From IMG/VR virus record IMGVR_UViG_3300010397_000006, positions 1 to 64,000 of that record: DNA of 64,000 bases, one strand, 5' to 3'. The position numbers and the translations under genes are program-made. This document shows, one piece after another, positions 55,760 through 63,999 of this stretch. Numbering within the stretch: the first letter of the stretch is position 1; the number at the start of each line of letters is the position of its first letter. The notes under the pieces were generated by a model. That model was given only the letters and a program-made list of their open reading frames with translations, ran no database searches and had not been told where the DNA came from. The DNA comes from a virus.

Positions 55760-55840
55760 GGCTTCGCAGGATGCCTCGACAACGCCATACTCATGACACA
55801 ATCCCGCCACCAAAGTTACAGGTGGCGGGATGTTTTGGTT
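55760..55840 (+). ncRNA. Candidate small RNA starting with GGCUUCGC
   Basis: About 80 bases from the promoter at 55729-55756 to a strong hairpin with T-run at 55801-55836. The predicted 5' end GGCUUCGC is fully complementary to the GCGAAGCC core of the leader motif found at several gene starts. It shares GGCTTCGCAGGA with the leader at 55581. A base-pairing regulator is a reasonable guess, untested. Confidence 0.45.
55801..55836. terminator. Rho-independent terminator
   Basis: ATCCCGCCACC (55801-55811) pairs over 11 bp with GGTGGCGGGAT (55821-55831), followed by GTTTTGG on the plus strand. It also lies just after the minus-strand gene at 55864. Confidence 0.75.
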
Positions 55841-55863
55841 ACTATATTCTGTTTTCAGTTTTG

Positions 55864-56055
55864 TTAGGAAGTTACAGAGGCTAAGTAGTTTCCGTGATAG
55901 ATTGCCCCGCCTCCCCACAAGTTCCCGATGTAGTGGAAGGCTTCTGCGGGAACTTTCTCCGGCATCTTGACGGGAATCTTTTCTTCCTTCTTGGTTGCCT
56001 TGCGTATCTCGCGCTTGGGGGCGGTCAGGACTTTGGTTGTTTTTCCGACTTTCAT
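55864..56055 (-). CDS. Small basic hypothetical protein
   Basis: 63 residues; ribosome site GAGGTACTAAA at the end of the upstream gene. Lys-rich first half, then an aromatic/Gly end (FHYIGNLWGGGAIYHGNY). Function unknown. Confidence 0.55.
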   Translation of the reverse strand: MKVGKTTKVLTAPKREIRKATKKEEKIPVKMPEKVPAEAFHYIGNLWGGGAIYHGNYLASVTS

Positions 56056-56056
56056 T

Positions 56057-56866
56057 TTAGTACCTCACAAGTCTTTTGATGAACATCTTGATTTCTCTCT
56101 GCCAAGCGTTTTCCAGAAGGCTCCTGGCACCTTCCTCTGAAATTGTCTCCCAAACGATTTCCGAGATGAACGCTTTGGAAGCCTTCCAGCCCTTGCGACA
56201 CAAGTGGACAGTCGCGCCGGGATAGGGTTCCACGATACAGAGGACGTTGCGGGGTTCCTCGACTACGATTTTGGATTCTATGTACGTTCCTTCTTTCCAG
56301 TCCCAATCTCCCATAGTCATGTAACGACGTTGTTGTTCACTGGGCTTGAATAGCCACTCCGCAATTTCCTCAATGTTCACGGAGCCATAGATGCCGCAGT
56401 CACAACCTTCGTGAGGAGCAATGTGACCAGTGGGTTCAATCGTTGCTCCGTCGAAAGTAACCTTTATGTTGGTTGATTGACAATAAGCCTCCAACTCCAT
56501 ATCTTTCCACTCTGCGCCCCGTTGTGGTGAAAAATATTTCCCGTCGCGGTAGACGAGGACTTTCAGGGCGGGCAGGAAGTATTCTTTGATTCCTGCAGGA
56601 CTGAGGGCGGTCAGGACTTGGGGATCGAAGGGGGGATAAACGTCATCCATAATTCGATCTATGTGTTTCCTGACTTCCTCGTAATCGCGCGTCTCGGCGT
56701 CGTCGGGGAGCCATGGTTCGCCTTGAGGTATCACGTTCGGGAGGGCGTAGAAGGCTTGGTGTACGAAGGAGGGAGGGGGCGGTGGCGGAAGATTCATCGC
56801 CGCCTTTAGTATTTCATATACGTCCGCTTCTTCGGATAGAGTTTTCTTTTTCTTTGGCTTCGTCAT
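56057..56866 (-). CDS. Hypothetical protein downstream of the capsid gene
   Basis: 269 residues; ribosome site GAAAGGAAACCAAA. Lys-rich start, a run of Pro near residue 28, beta-rich middle with PHEGCDCGIYG, helical end. CGAAGCCAAA spans codons 2-4. Not recognised; order suggests a late protein, possibly a virion component. Confidence 0.55.
   Translation of the reverse strand: MTKPKKKKTLSEEADVYEILKAAMNLPPPPPPSFVHQAFYALPNVIPQGEPWLPDDAETRDYEEVRKHIDRIMDDVYPPFDPQVLTALSPAGIKEYFLPALKVLVYRDGKYFSPQRGAEWKDMELEAYCQSTNIKVTFDGATIEPTGHIAPHEGCDCGIYGSVNIEEIAEWLFKPSEQQRRYMTMGDWDWKEGTYIESKIVVEEPRNVLCIVEPYPGATVHLCRKGWKASKAFISEIVWETISEEGARSLLENAWQREIKMFIKRLVRY
56853..56862 (-). promoter_or_regulatory. CGAAGCCAAA leader motif inside gene start
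   Basis: Exact decamer on the minus strand, bases 5-14 of the 56057-56866 gene, read ACG-AAG-CCA-AAG. Confidence 0.55.
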
Positions 56867-56895
56867 TTTGGTTTCCTTTCGATTTTTATTCTTAT

Positions 56896-56925
56896 ACTAT
56901 ACTTTTGTTAATTTTGGGTTAGGAA
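56896..56925 (-). promoter_or_regulatory. Possible promoter for 56057-56866
   Basis: Minus strand TTCCTA (56925-56920), 18-bp spacer, TATAGT (56901-56896). Confidence 0.4.
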
Positions 56926-56932
56926 GTTGGAA

Positions 56933-56967
56933 CTAAAAACAAGCAGTCCCCATTTCTGAGGACTGCT
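56933..56967 (-). terminator. Terminator of the capsid operon
   Basis: AGCAGTCC and GGACTGCT form an 8-bp stem (56960-56967 with 56942-56949), followed by TGTTTTTAG on the minus strand. Confidence 0.8.
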
Positions 56968-56998
56968 CATTGTGTTTACTGAAAGAAACAGATTGTTT

Positions 56999-58171
56999 CT
57001 ATCCGTAAATCGTAGGACACGTAACGATCACTCTGCCCGCGAACTGGGAATTGTATACTCCCTGAGTACACATAGCCTTCACCACCAAAGCTGTTTTTGC
57101 CCATTCCATGAAGCTGATCGCAGTACAACCAGGAGCCAGGTCTTTGAACGCCAAAGGAATCTGTGTCGTTTTGTAGACAAGTGGTTCCCCGTTGTGTACC
57201 ATACGGAGCGCGTACAGCTTGGAGCCGAAGTTAGCGGCGATGCTTGAACCCGACCGCGTGAAGTTCGCGTCCGAGTGAACACGGATGGTTCCAATTCCCG
57301 TTCGGATTTCCGATGAGAAGTTGTAGCCGGGGGTCAGACGTTCACCACTTGAGTAGTTGATAATCTGTGTCCCTGCGCCCCACAACTGGAAATAGGAACT
57401 CATCATTTCCTGAACAGCCTGCGGGTGACCGAAGATGTCGGTGGGTTTCGCGCAGGACTCGCTCAAGAACTGGTCAAACTCACTTGCGGCAAAGGAGCCG
57501 GAGGCGGCTATTTTTGCCGATGAGCGGACGTGCGCGCCGTTGGCAGAAGTCACCAGAGTCTCGATGCCGTCGAACTCCAAAGCGTTGTTCGAGGAGTTAC
57601 CAACCGCCAAAAGGCGATCCCACTGATTCAAAACGAGGGATGCCATCAGGCGCATTTCCTTCGCCTTCACATCAGCGACGTGTTGACGTTGGAAGGTTCC
57701 AATATCGGAAGCACCGGGCAAGCCCGCGCCAGCGGCGGAGCCACCAACCAGAGTGTTGATGCCGTTCCAGCCAGCGGCGGCGACAGCCGCAGAGTGCATG
57801 ATGTCGGAGATGCCGAGGGATTTCTTTGCACCGATGTTTTTCAGATCAACGGTCTTATTCGACCCGTCGTGGGTGTATTCCTCAGGGCATACATAGTCAG
57901 CGAACGCAACGTAGGAAGAACCGGATGTGAAAGCAAGAGACGTTAACTCGCGCCAAGTTTCCTGTTTCAGTCCAGTCGGGCGTTCGGGAAGGTCGCGCCA
58001 CAAAGTTGTTTCTTCGCACATGGCGATGATCTCTGTGGTATCGAGGGGGGTGGGGTATTGAGCCGCAAAATCGGCAGGCAGAGCCGCGTTAGAGATAACG
58101 GGGTCTGTCGCGCGCGTGACTACAGGATTCTGCGCGGCATCTTCACCCACATTCAAAATGGGTTCGTCCAT
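56999..58171 (-). CDS. Major capsid protein (HK97 fold, probable)
   Basis: About 390 residues from ATG 58171 (GGAGGTTATG ahead); ATG 58174 is an alternative. N-terminal arm, then a long Ala/Gly/Ser-rich body with LVLNQWDRLLAVGN, IFGHPQAVQEMMSSYFQLW and IRTGIGTIRVHSD, features of the group of HK97-fold capsid proteins with a spine helix and an extended E-loop. A strong terminator follows, as is usual for this highly expressed gene. Call rests on size, order and composition. Confidence 0.7.
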   Translation of the reverse strand: MDEPILNVGEDAAQNPVVTRATDPVISNAALPADFAAQYPTPLDTTEIIAMCEETTLWRDLPERPTGLKQETWRELTSLAFTSGSSYVAFADYVCPEEYTHDGSNKTVDLKNIGAKKSLGISDIMHSAAVAAAGWNGINTLVGGSAAGAGLPGASDIGTFQRQHVADVKAKEMRLMASLVLNQWDRLLAVGNSSNNALEFDGIETLVTSANGAHVRSSAKIAASGSFAASEFDQFLSESCAKPTDIFGHPQAVQEMMSSYFQLWGAGTQIINYSSGERLTPGYNFSSEIRTGIGTIRVHSDANFTRSGSSIAANFGSKLYALRMVHNGEPLVYKTTQIPLAFKDLAPGCTAISFMEWAKTALVVKAMCTQGVYNSQFAGRVIVTCPTIYG

Positions 58172-58221
58172 CATAACCTCCAAAAGGGGTTATGCGACGC
58201 CAAAAGGCTTAACCGCAAATA

Positions 58222-59700
58222 TTATTGAAGACCGACGGACTGTTGGGCAATCAGGTCGAATTGAGAGACTGACTTTTTAGCCAATTTATCAACTGCCGCC
58301 TTCTGCACAAGGGTCGGTGTCAGGCTTCGTTGAACTGTCTGTATTTCTTCTTTTTTAGTGGGGACTGTCAAACTCTTGGCTCTTAACTCGCCTTGCAACG
58401 TTTCTATTTGGGACTGTATCGGGGCGACAGTCTGTCCTAGAATCTGCGGGAGCATTTCGTTGAGAAGCGAACGAAGCGTAGTTTCCAAAGATTTTTGTGC
58501 CTCCGCCTCAGGCGAAGGTTTCGGGGTGAACTCAGTCTTGATGACTTCACCGATCTGGTCGAAGTCTGGCTGAATTGCGGCAAGTGCCGCCTCGCCCACC
58601 AAACCCTGCGACTTGATGGCTTCAATCTTCGACTTCAAAACGGCGAAGGATTTCTCGACAGGGGTGGGTTCTGTTTGAACAAAACCAGAAGTTGAAATCG
58701 TAGTTGTGCCTACGGGAATATTTGCGGTAGTCGTAACGACGGTCACGGTATCTTGAGGATTAGAAACCACCGTGTTTTCTGCGACGGATTCTTCCTGCAT
58801 TTCCTCTTTGCCGTCCTTCTTTTTCTTCTTTTTGTCTTCCGCCTGCTCGTCATCAGGGTTATCGGACTTGATGACAAGGACGTCCTCAGCCTGAGATTTC
58901 AGGTCGAGTCCCTTGACGACTTCCTCATCCTCGATAATAGATTCTGCGTCTTCACGTTTTGTAGTCATGGATTTTTCAACCTCTACATCAGTTCTCGGAT
59001 TGGCGGGTACTCTCGTCAAGGCGAGGTGGACAAGGTGTCCTTTCTTATAAATTTTATCCCCTACGCCCTCTTTGCACAAAGGGCATTTGTCGCCCAAAGC
59101 CTTGCGGACGAAGGTGTACTTGTCGCCGTGAGAGTGGGAGAGGTCAAGGAAGCCAATCGAGACCCTGACCTTATCGTCCCGCTTCTCAACCAAATCCTTC
59201 TGCAAACTCTTGAAAACAGCGCGCCCCAGAGGGGTGTCGTACAGGACGGCGGTAGCCTTGAGGACTTTTCCATCCCGGTAGATAGATTTCACAACGCCCG
59301 GAACGTTCACTCCGTCCTTACCAGACTTGTAGTGAGCGATGGAGACGTAGGGCATCCCCCCGTCCCAGGTTTCCTCGGCAATCACAGACTTGAAGGCTTC
59401 GGGGATTTCGTCCTCGTCCCGAATGTGGGCGAGGAAGTCGTCAAAGAGTTCAGTGGACATTGACTCGTCATAGGCATCTTTTCCGGTGTCGGAAGAGGTC
59501 ATACGCAAGCGCATTTCCCCGTCTTTGATGTTCGCCTTGACCACGTACATCGAAAGTTCAGAGACGCCTTCGTGGACGTTGGCATACAAAGCACGTAGGT
59601 ACTTTGTCGCTTCCCCCTTATCGTCATAGCATTTCAACACTTCCCCGCCTTGCTTTGCGACACAGGTTTTGTCGCCTTGAGTTCTCAATTCGTATGGCAT
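58222..59700 (-). CDS. Prohead protease fused to scaffold
   Basis: 492 residues. The first 240 resemble a U35/S78-type prohead protease: VHLALTRVPANPRTDVEV contains the H-x-A-L-x-x-x-P-A-N-P segment and SIGF a likely Ser region; a CPLC insertion is present near 205. The rest is Glu/Lys-rich, then long helices (scaffold-like) with ESVAENTVV carrying palindrome site 14. Adjacent to the capsid gene. Cuts scaffold and capsid N-termini during head maturation. Confidence 0.7.
   Translation of the reverse strand: MPYELRTQGDKTCVAKQGGEVLKCYDDKGEATKYLRALYANVHEGVSELSMYVVKANIKDGEMRLRMTSSDTGKDAYDESMSTELFDDFLAHIRDEDEIPEAFKSVIAEETWDGGMPYVSIAHYKSGKDGVNVPGVVKSIYRDGKVLKATAVLYDTPLGRAVFKSLQKDLVEKRDDKVRVSIGFLDLSHSHGDKYTFVRKALGDKCPLCKEGVGDKIYKKGHLVHLALTRVPANPRTDVEVEKSMTTKREDAESIIEDEEVVKGLDLKSQAEDVLVIKSDNPDDEQAEDKKKKKKDGKEEMQEESVAENTVVSNPQDTVTVVTTTANIPVGTTTISTSGFVQTEPTPVEKSFAVLKSKIEAIKSQGLVGEAALAAIQPDFDQIGEVIKTEFTPKPSPEAEAQKSLETTLRSLLNEMLPQILGQTVAPIQSQIETLQGELRAKSLTVPTKKEEIQTVQRSLTPTLVQKAAVDKLAKKSVSQFDLIAQQSVGLQ
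58765..58777. promoter_or_regulatory. Dispersed palindrome site 14 (intragenic)
   Basis: AACCACCGTGTTT, one mismatch, AAACCACCGTGTTTTCT context, in the scaffold part of the protease gene. Confidence 0.65.
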
Positions 59701-59701
59701 A

Positions 59702-60001
59702 TCAGATTATTACAGGAGGCTGAAACTTCTCTCGAACTCCTATCATGAATAAATGGACTAGGTAACTTGTGACCATTCCGGTTGCGACCTGCGTGACTGG
59801 GTTCCCTATCCCAAAGAGGTCAATCTTGAGAATTAGGGCAAGAAAACCATAAACCCAAACACCAGAACAGATGTCACAACGATGTAATTTTTCCAACCAG
59901 AACGGCAACTTCATAAAGGGCGGCTCTGGAAATTGCATCCAGAGATAGATCAGGATTCTGCCCGTCGCCGCAAACAGGAGCCATGTGGCGAAATCAGGCA
60001 T
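59702..60001 (-). CDS. Membrane protein with CxxC motif
   Basis: 99 residues, about three hydrophobic stretches with HRCDICSGVWVY in a loop, reminiscent of DUF1360-type small membrane proteins. Sits between head genes. Function unknown. Confidence 0.55.
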   Translation of the reverse strand: MPDFATWLLFAATGRILIYLWMQFPEPPFMKLPFWLEKLHRCDICSGVWVYGFLALILKIDLFGIGNPVTQVATGMVTSYLVHLFMIGVREKFQPPVII

Positions 60002-60251
60002 CTGCTTTCTTGGACTTCGCAGGAGCGTCTTCTGTGTACTTCTTGAACACGTACAGGTTCGTGATGTGAGTCATTTCCTTGTTCTCGCCAAAATTAGTTT
60101 TGAGGGGAACAATTTCCACTTCATCGAAACCCTGTGCGAACTCGGTCACGGTGTCGCTTGCTTCCTTGAGGCTGATGCCTCCCGCAAGAAGGGCTGGCTG
60201 GCTGAGGGCGATGGTCGCAATGTACTGACGGACTTCTTTAATTGTTTTCAT
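59994..60251 (-). CDS. Hypothetical protein
   Basis: 85 residues; ribosome site GAAAGGAAAACCTAG. Helical start, beta middle, Lys-rich end. Downstream of a regulated promoter. Function unknown. Confidence 0.55.
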   Translation of the reverse strand: MKTIKEVRQYIATIALSQPALLAGGISLKEASDTVTEFAQGFDEVEIVPLKTNFGENKEMTHITNLYVFKKYTEDAPAKSKKADA

Positions 60252-60276
60252 CTAGGTTTTCCTTTCGTATATATTA

Positions 60277-60304
60277 ATGCTAATACAGGTATAAAACCTG
60301 TCAA
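60277..60304 (-). promoter_or_regulatory. Promoter with inverted repeat ahead of the head genes
   Basis: Minus strand TTGACA (60304-60299), 16-bp spacer, TAGCAT (60282-60277). ACAGGT (60285-60290) and ACCTGT (60296-60301) flank a 5-bp centre, overlapping the -35: an operator candidate. Confidence 0.55.
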
Positions 60305-60305
60305 A

Positions 60306-60560
60306 TCACAAAATCAGGATTTCCTCGTCCTCCCGCCGCCGTTTGCGCTTGGTGGGGTCAATTCGGGTGTGGACGTTGATAATCGTCCCGCCCCCCTTGT
60401 GGTTACCTGTTGGCGTGGGAGTTGGCGGGGTAACAGAAGGAATACCTACTGGAACCCCTGTGAAGTCCAGAAGCCCAACGAAGCCAACCGAGGCAGAGGT
60501 GGATTGAGGGATACCGACATCGTATCCAACGAAGTCCGAGAGGTGAGAACCAACTGGCAT
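60306..60560 (-). CDS. Low-complexity protein
   Basis: 84 residues with Gly/Val/Pro repeats (VTPPTPTPTGNHKGGG) and a basic end (KRKRRREDEE). Follows a fibre gene without a gap. Function unknown. Confidence 0.5.
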   Translation of the reverse strand: MPVGSHLSDFVGYDVGIPQSTSASVGFVGLLDFTGVPVGIPSVTPPTPTPTGNHKGGGTIINVHTRIDPTKRKRRREDEEILIL

Positions 60561-62045
60561 CTAATTCGTGTCAATCTCGTTTATGGGGTCTGCTCCTGGC
60601 GAACCTGTCAGGGCTTGTGTGCCAAGAGGAGTTGCGTCGTCTTCCTCGTAAACCGTAAGGGTAGTTCCTGCAATCCGCCAGCGGTTGACGAGTTTGGCAA
60701 CTGCACCGAGAAGTGAACGGAAGGAAACCGCGTCTCCGTCCGAGGATGCTTTTGCGTTAGCGAATGTCCGCCTGAGAACATGGTCGGCAATCTTGTTTGC
60801 CAGAGCCGCGCCAATTGTCAGGACTTCCCCGACAGAACCCGTCAGGTTTCCTACAAAGGTTCCTGAGATATTTCCAATGAGGTCAAAGTTCTGCGGCGTA
60901 GCAAGATAGTAGCCAGTCTTGTCCTGATTGGAACCAATAATCACTGTTCCGGTTGGCATCCTGCTTGCGAGGATGTAGCCCGCCTGACCGGGGGTATACG
61001 AGGCTGGTAACAAAGTTAGCCAGGGGTCGCTTCCTCCCCCTCCACTACTGCCTGTGATTTCATACAACTTCTCGCCCGTAGAGCCGACAAGCAGATGGTT
61101 CGCCAGTGTTTCGTCCCACACCTGATCGGCAATGGCAAAGATAAATGAACCCGTTAATATTCCGACGGGTTGAACAACGGAGTTTACTGAACCATTGACG
61201 TTTCCAAATACCGAACCCGTCACGTTGCCTGCGGTAACTGGATTTTGGACATTTAGAACCATCGAAAGTGTTCCGGTTATGTTTCCAATCATATCGAACG
61301 TCTGAGGAGAACCAAGATAGAATCCGGTCTTATCTCCCACCAGGACGGTTCCCGTCGGCATACGAGAAAACAGCGTGTGTCCGGCAGAACCGGGAGTCAA
61401 GTGACCGGACAAGAGTTCATCCCAAACCTTATCCGCAAGCGCGTCGAGGAATGTACCAGTCGAAATTCCCACGGGTTGAACGACAGAATTTACAGAGCCA
61501 TTCACATTACCCAGGACTGAACCAGTGACGTTTCCAGCGGTTACAGGATTTATAACGTTCAAGACATTGGTAAGCGTCCCTGAGATATTGCCAATCAAAT
61601 TGAAGGATTGCGGCGAGGAAAGCGAGAAACCAGTCTTGTCGCTGACATCCACCTTCGTTCCGGTGACGTTGAGTTTGCTTCCGGCTATCGTTGGAGAAAC
61701 GGGGTCTTCGTAAACCACAGACCAAGTAAATGTTACCGCCGTTCCAAGAGGTTGCTTTAGGGAGAAACGGCAACCGTTCGTTTCTGCCAAATCGTTGAAA
61801 ATAATTTCGCTCTCGTAAATCTGTTTATCTACTGGTTGTAAGCCCTGAATGGGAGTTACGTCTATCACGCGCGCCGTTCCCCCGCTCGCGACCATCTTAT
61901 AGCGACGGACTTCCGTATACGTCCCTGTGGTCATGTTGGATGTATCCAAATACATTCTGAACTGCCCTGCGATGTTTGGAGAGGAGACGAATACCTCTGA
62001 GGCTGTTCCTGTCTGGATGCCGCTGGCAAAAGTCTGGATGGTCAT
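60561..62045 (-). CDS. Repetitive fibre-like structural protein
   Basis: 494 residues. Three tandem modules of about 95-110 residues, each with DKTGF/YxLxxPQxFxxIGNI, VTAGNVTGSVxGNVNGSVNSVV (read in parts) and a WDExL helix. A C-terminal domain (RRTFANAKASSDGDAVSFRSLL) resembles an end domain found in several phage fibres. Probably a trimeric head or tail fibre. Confidence 0.65.
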   Translation of the reverse strand: MTIQTFASGIQTGTASEVFVSSPNIAGQFRMYLDTSNMTTGTYTEVRRYKMVASGGTARVIDVTPIQGLQPVDKQIYESEIIFNDLAETNGCRFSLKQPLGTAVTFTWSVVYEDPVSPTIAGSKLNVTGTKVDVSDKTGFSLSSPQSFNLIGNISGTLTNVLNVINPVTAGNVTGSVLGNVNGSVNSVVQPVGISTGTFLDALADKVWDELLSGHLTPGSAGHTLFSRMPTGTVLVGDKTGFYLGSPQTFDMIGNITGTLSMVLNVQNPVTAGNVTGSVFGNVNGSVNSVVQPVGILTGSFIFAIADQVWDETLANHLLVGSTGEKLYEITGSSGGGGSDPWLTLLPASYTPGQAGYILASRMPTGTVIIGSNQDKTGYYLATPQNFDLIGNISGTFVGNLTGSVGEVLTIGAALANKIADHVLRRTFANAKASSDGDAVSFRSLLGAVAKLVNRWRIAGTTLTVYEEDDATPLGTQALTGSPGADPINEIDTN

Positions 62046-62566
62046 AATACCTCAAATATCTCCGCACCGATCAAGGGGATGTAACTTGCAGTTGGAGTAG
62101 CAAAAGTAACCTGAGACGGCAACGGATAGGCAGACGCTTGCTTCACTACACCGAGGGCTTGCTGAAATCTTACAGAGGTGTTCGTTCTAAACAGTTGCCC
62201 ACTGGTATTGTCCATAGAGACACCCAGATAGTAAGTTCCGGCACCGATTATCAGGTCTGTTATGTCGTAGTACTGAGGAACGGATGTCCCTGAGTGCGTG
62301 ACGTTGGTATTCGATGTAAGTTTGTAGCCATCCTCAGAGAAAATCCCCACGTCGATATTCCCCGAAGCGGTTCCGCCGTTAGCAGAATAAAGTCTTTTGA
62401 TAAGTACAGGCTGTGGAACATATACGGGAACAAAGATGCCGTCATTGGAGGCGGGAAATGCGCCCTGAGAGGGCGTCGAACCACCTCCCAACGCTCCAAA
62501 GGCGATGCCGAAATCTCCTCCGAGACTGGTAATGCAGGGCGCATACTTCCAAATTCTGTTTGGCAT
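62042..62566 (-). CDS. Beta-sandwich structural protein, paralogue of next gene
   Basis: 174 residues, TGATG overlap. Pattern IFVPVYVPQPVLIKRLY, GNIDVGIFSEDGYKL and GTYYLGVSMDNTSGQLF parallels the protein at 62566-63099 (AYFIPFSVYAPFPAVKMM, GNVDTGVYDRGGKLLF, GEYFLAMSMDNTVGTVE). Likely a virion surface domain, duplicated in tandem. Confidence 0.65.
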   Translation of the reverse strand: MPNRIWKYAPCITSLGGDFGIAFGALGGGSTPSQGAFPASNDGIFVPVYVPQPVLIKRLYSANGGTASGNIDVGIFSEDGYKLTSNTNVTHSGTSVPQYYDITDLIIGAGTYYLGVSMDNTSGQLFRTNTSVRFQQALGVVKQASAYPLPSQVTFATPTASYIPLIGAEIFEVL

Positions 62567-63099
62567 CAGACTACCAGTCTCCTCGTCACTCCGACCCAGG
62601 GGATGCGAACGACTCCACTGACTGCCTGGAACGTAACGACGGAGGGTAACGGAAAGGCGTTGGTGAGTTCCATGATTCCAAGTACGCGCGCGGTATTGAC
62701 AACAAACCCACTAAAGTTCTCAACCGTCCCAACGGTATTGTCCATCGACATTGCCAAAAAGTATTCACCCGGATTTATGGTCGTTGGTGTGATGGTAAGT
62801 GGCTGTGTGCCTGTGGCGTTCGACTGCGGGGTTGACCCTGCGGAAAAGAGTAGTTTCCCGCCCCTGTCGTAGACACCTGTGTCTACATTCCCAGACGGAA
62901 CACCACTCATAATCATCATCTTTACAGCAGGGAACGGGGCATAAACCGAAAAGGGAATGAAGTAGGCTTTATTCGCAGTCGCTAAAGCAGACAGGGAACT
63001 CGTAAGCCCCATTGCGTTGAGTTCTGCCCCAATAGACTGAGGAGAGGCAACGGATATAACGATTGGGTCGATGTTCTGGACGGCGGGAAAGACGGGCAT
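62566..63099 (-). CDS. Beta-sandwich structural protein
   Basis: 177 residues from ATG 63099 with ACGGAGGCTAGG ahead; the longer frame to 63123 overlaps a tiny gene. Tandem paralogue of 62042-62566. Possibly carbohydrate-binding decoration or tail-spike appendage. Confidence 0.65.
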   Translation of the reverse strand: MPVFPAVQNIDPIVISVASPQSIGAELNAMGLTSSLSALATANKAYFIPFSVYAPFPAVKMMIMSGVPSGNVDTGVYDRGGKLLFSAGSTPQSNATGTQPLTITPTTINPGEYFLAMSMDNTVGTVENFSGFVVNTARVLGIMELTNAFPLPSVVTFQAVSGVVRIPWVGVTRRLVV

Positions 63100-63100
63100 C

Positions 63101-63196
63101 CTAGCCTCCGTACACACAGACAAGGAGCATCAGCCCCATGCCTAAAAGAAACCCGATGACTAACCCGATGAAGTAGGGAGTGAACCAGTGTTTCAT
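63101..63196 (-). CDS. Tiny single-pass membrane protein
   Basis: 31 residues: FIGLVIGFLLGMGLMLLVCVYGG is one membrane helix. ATGA overlap with the upstream gene; its last codons provide the GGAGG for the next one. Function unknown. Confidence 0.55.
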   Translation of the reverse strand: MKHWFTPYFIGLVIGFLLGMGLMLLVCVYGG

Positions 63197-63999
63197 TTAT
63201 CGCCCTCATACTTTATATCCGTGACTGTGTGGTCGATGTTTTGATTAATGTCTCTAACCACGCGCTGAACTTCCTGCGTCGGTTTGGGAATGTTCACTTC
63301 GGCGGGTTGGACAGTAATGTCATTCTTCACTTCCACCGGAGTTGGGTTTACGTTCACACTCACTTGGGGGGCAGGTTGAGTAGGTACGCTGACGTTTACG
63401 ACAGGTGAGTCAACTGTCACTTTCGTCTCACGCTCTGGGATACTGACGTTTACGACAGGGGCTTCCTGCGGTTCGACATTGACGTTTACGACAGGGGCAG
63501 GCTGTTCAGGGAAATTTACCGTCACATCAGGGGGGTAAACACTGACAGGTTGAGGACTGACGCTCACTGACCTCTCAGGGACGGAGACGTTAATCGGGGG
63601 CATCGTGATTTGAGGAGCCTCGACTGTGATGGAGTTTTGGGGCTTTTGAATGGCAGTCCTGAAACGGATGGTCTCAGGAAGTTCCAAATGGTTATTCTTC
63701 ACTTCCTCGAAAATCTCCGCCAATTCCATTCCTACGAAAGTAGAGACGTAGTTGGACAAAGATTTCTCAATCTTCCCCTGCACGTTCTCCACCACATCCC
63801 CCGCGAACAGGGACTCGGAGTTTACCAACGTGTAGACGATGGCTTTGCCAAGGAAGGCGGGGAACTCCTGTTCGCATTTCTCTTTCAAGGTCTCTACGTG
63901 TTTCTCGATGTCTACAGCGTGTAATCCTTCGGAAACAAGCAATTCTTCGAGTTCACTTCCCAACCCGTCCAACTGGAATTGCCCGACGCTCCGCACCAT
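63193..63999 (-). CDS. Protein with Val/Pro-rich repeats (start at window edge)
   Basis: At least 268 residues; ATG at 63999 is the likely start but the true start could be outside. Helical first 120 residues, then a long stretch of repeats of the type V-x-V-x-x-P (PINVSVPERSV, PVVNVNVEPQE), probably an extended beta structure. Position among virion genes suggests a structural protein. Not recognised. Confidence 0.55.
   Translation of the reverse strand: MVRSVGQFQLDGLGSELEELLVSEGLHAVDIEKHVETLKEKCEQEFPAFLGKAIVYTLVNSESLFAGDVVENVQGKIEKSLSNYVSTFVGMELAEIFEEVKNNHLELPETIRFRTAIQKPQNSITVEAPQITMPPINVSVPERSVSVSPQPVSVYPPDVTVNFPEQPAPVVNVNVEPQEAPVVNVSIPERETKVTVDSPVVNVSVPTQPAPQVSVNVNPTPVEVKNDITVQPAEVNIPKPTQEVQRVVRDINQNIDHTVTDIKYEGDK

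Noticed and set aside
55771-55884. Plus-strand 37-codon frame after the second GGCTTCGC leader
   Set aside because: It reads straight through the terminator hairpin and the ribosome site abuts the ATG.
55652-55918. Minus-strand 88-codon frame
   Set aside because: It crosses a strong terminator, two plus-strand promoters and the start of another gene's end; Pro/Gly-rich artefact of the hairpin.
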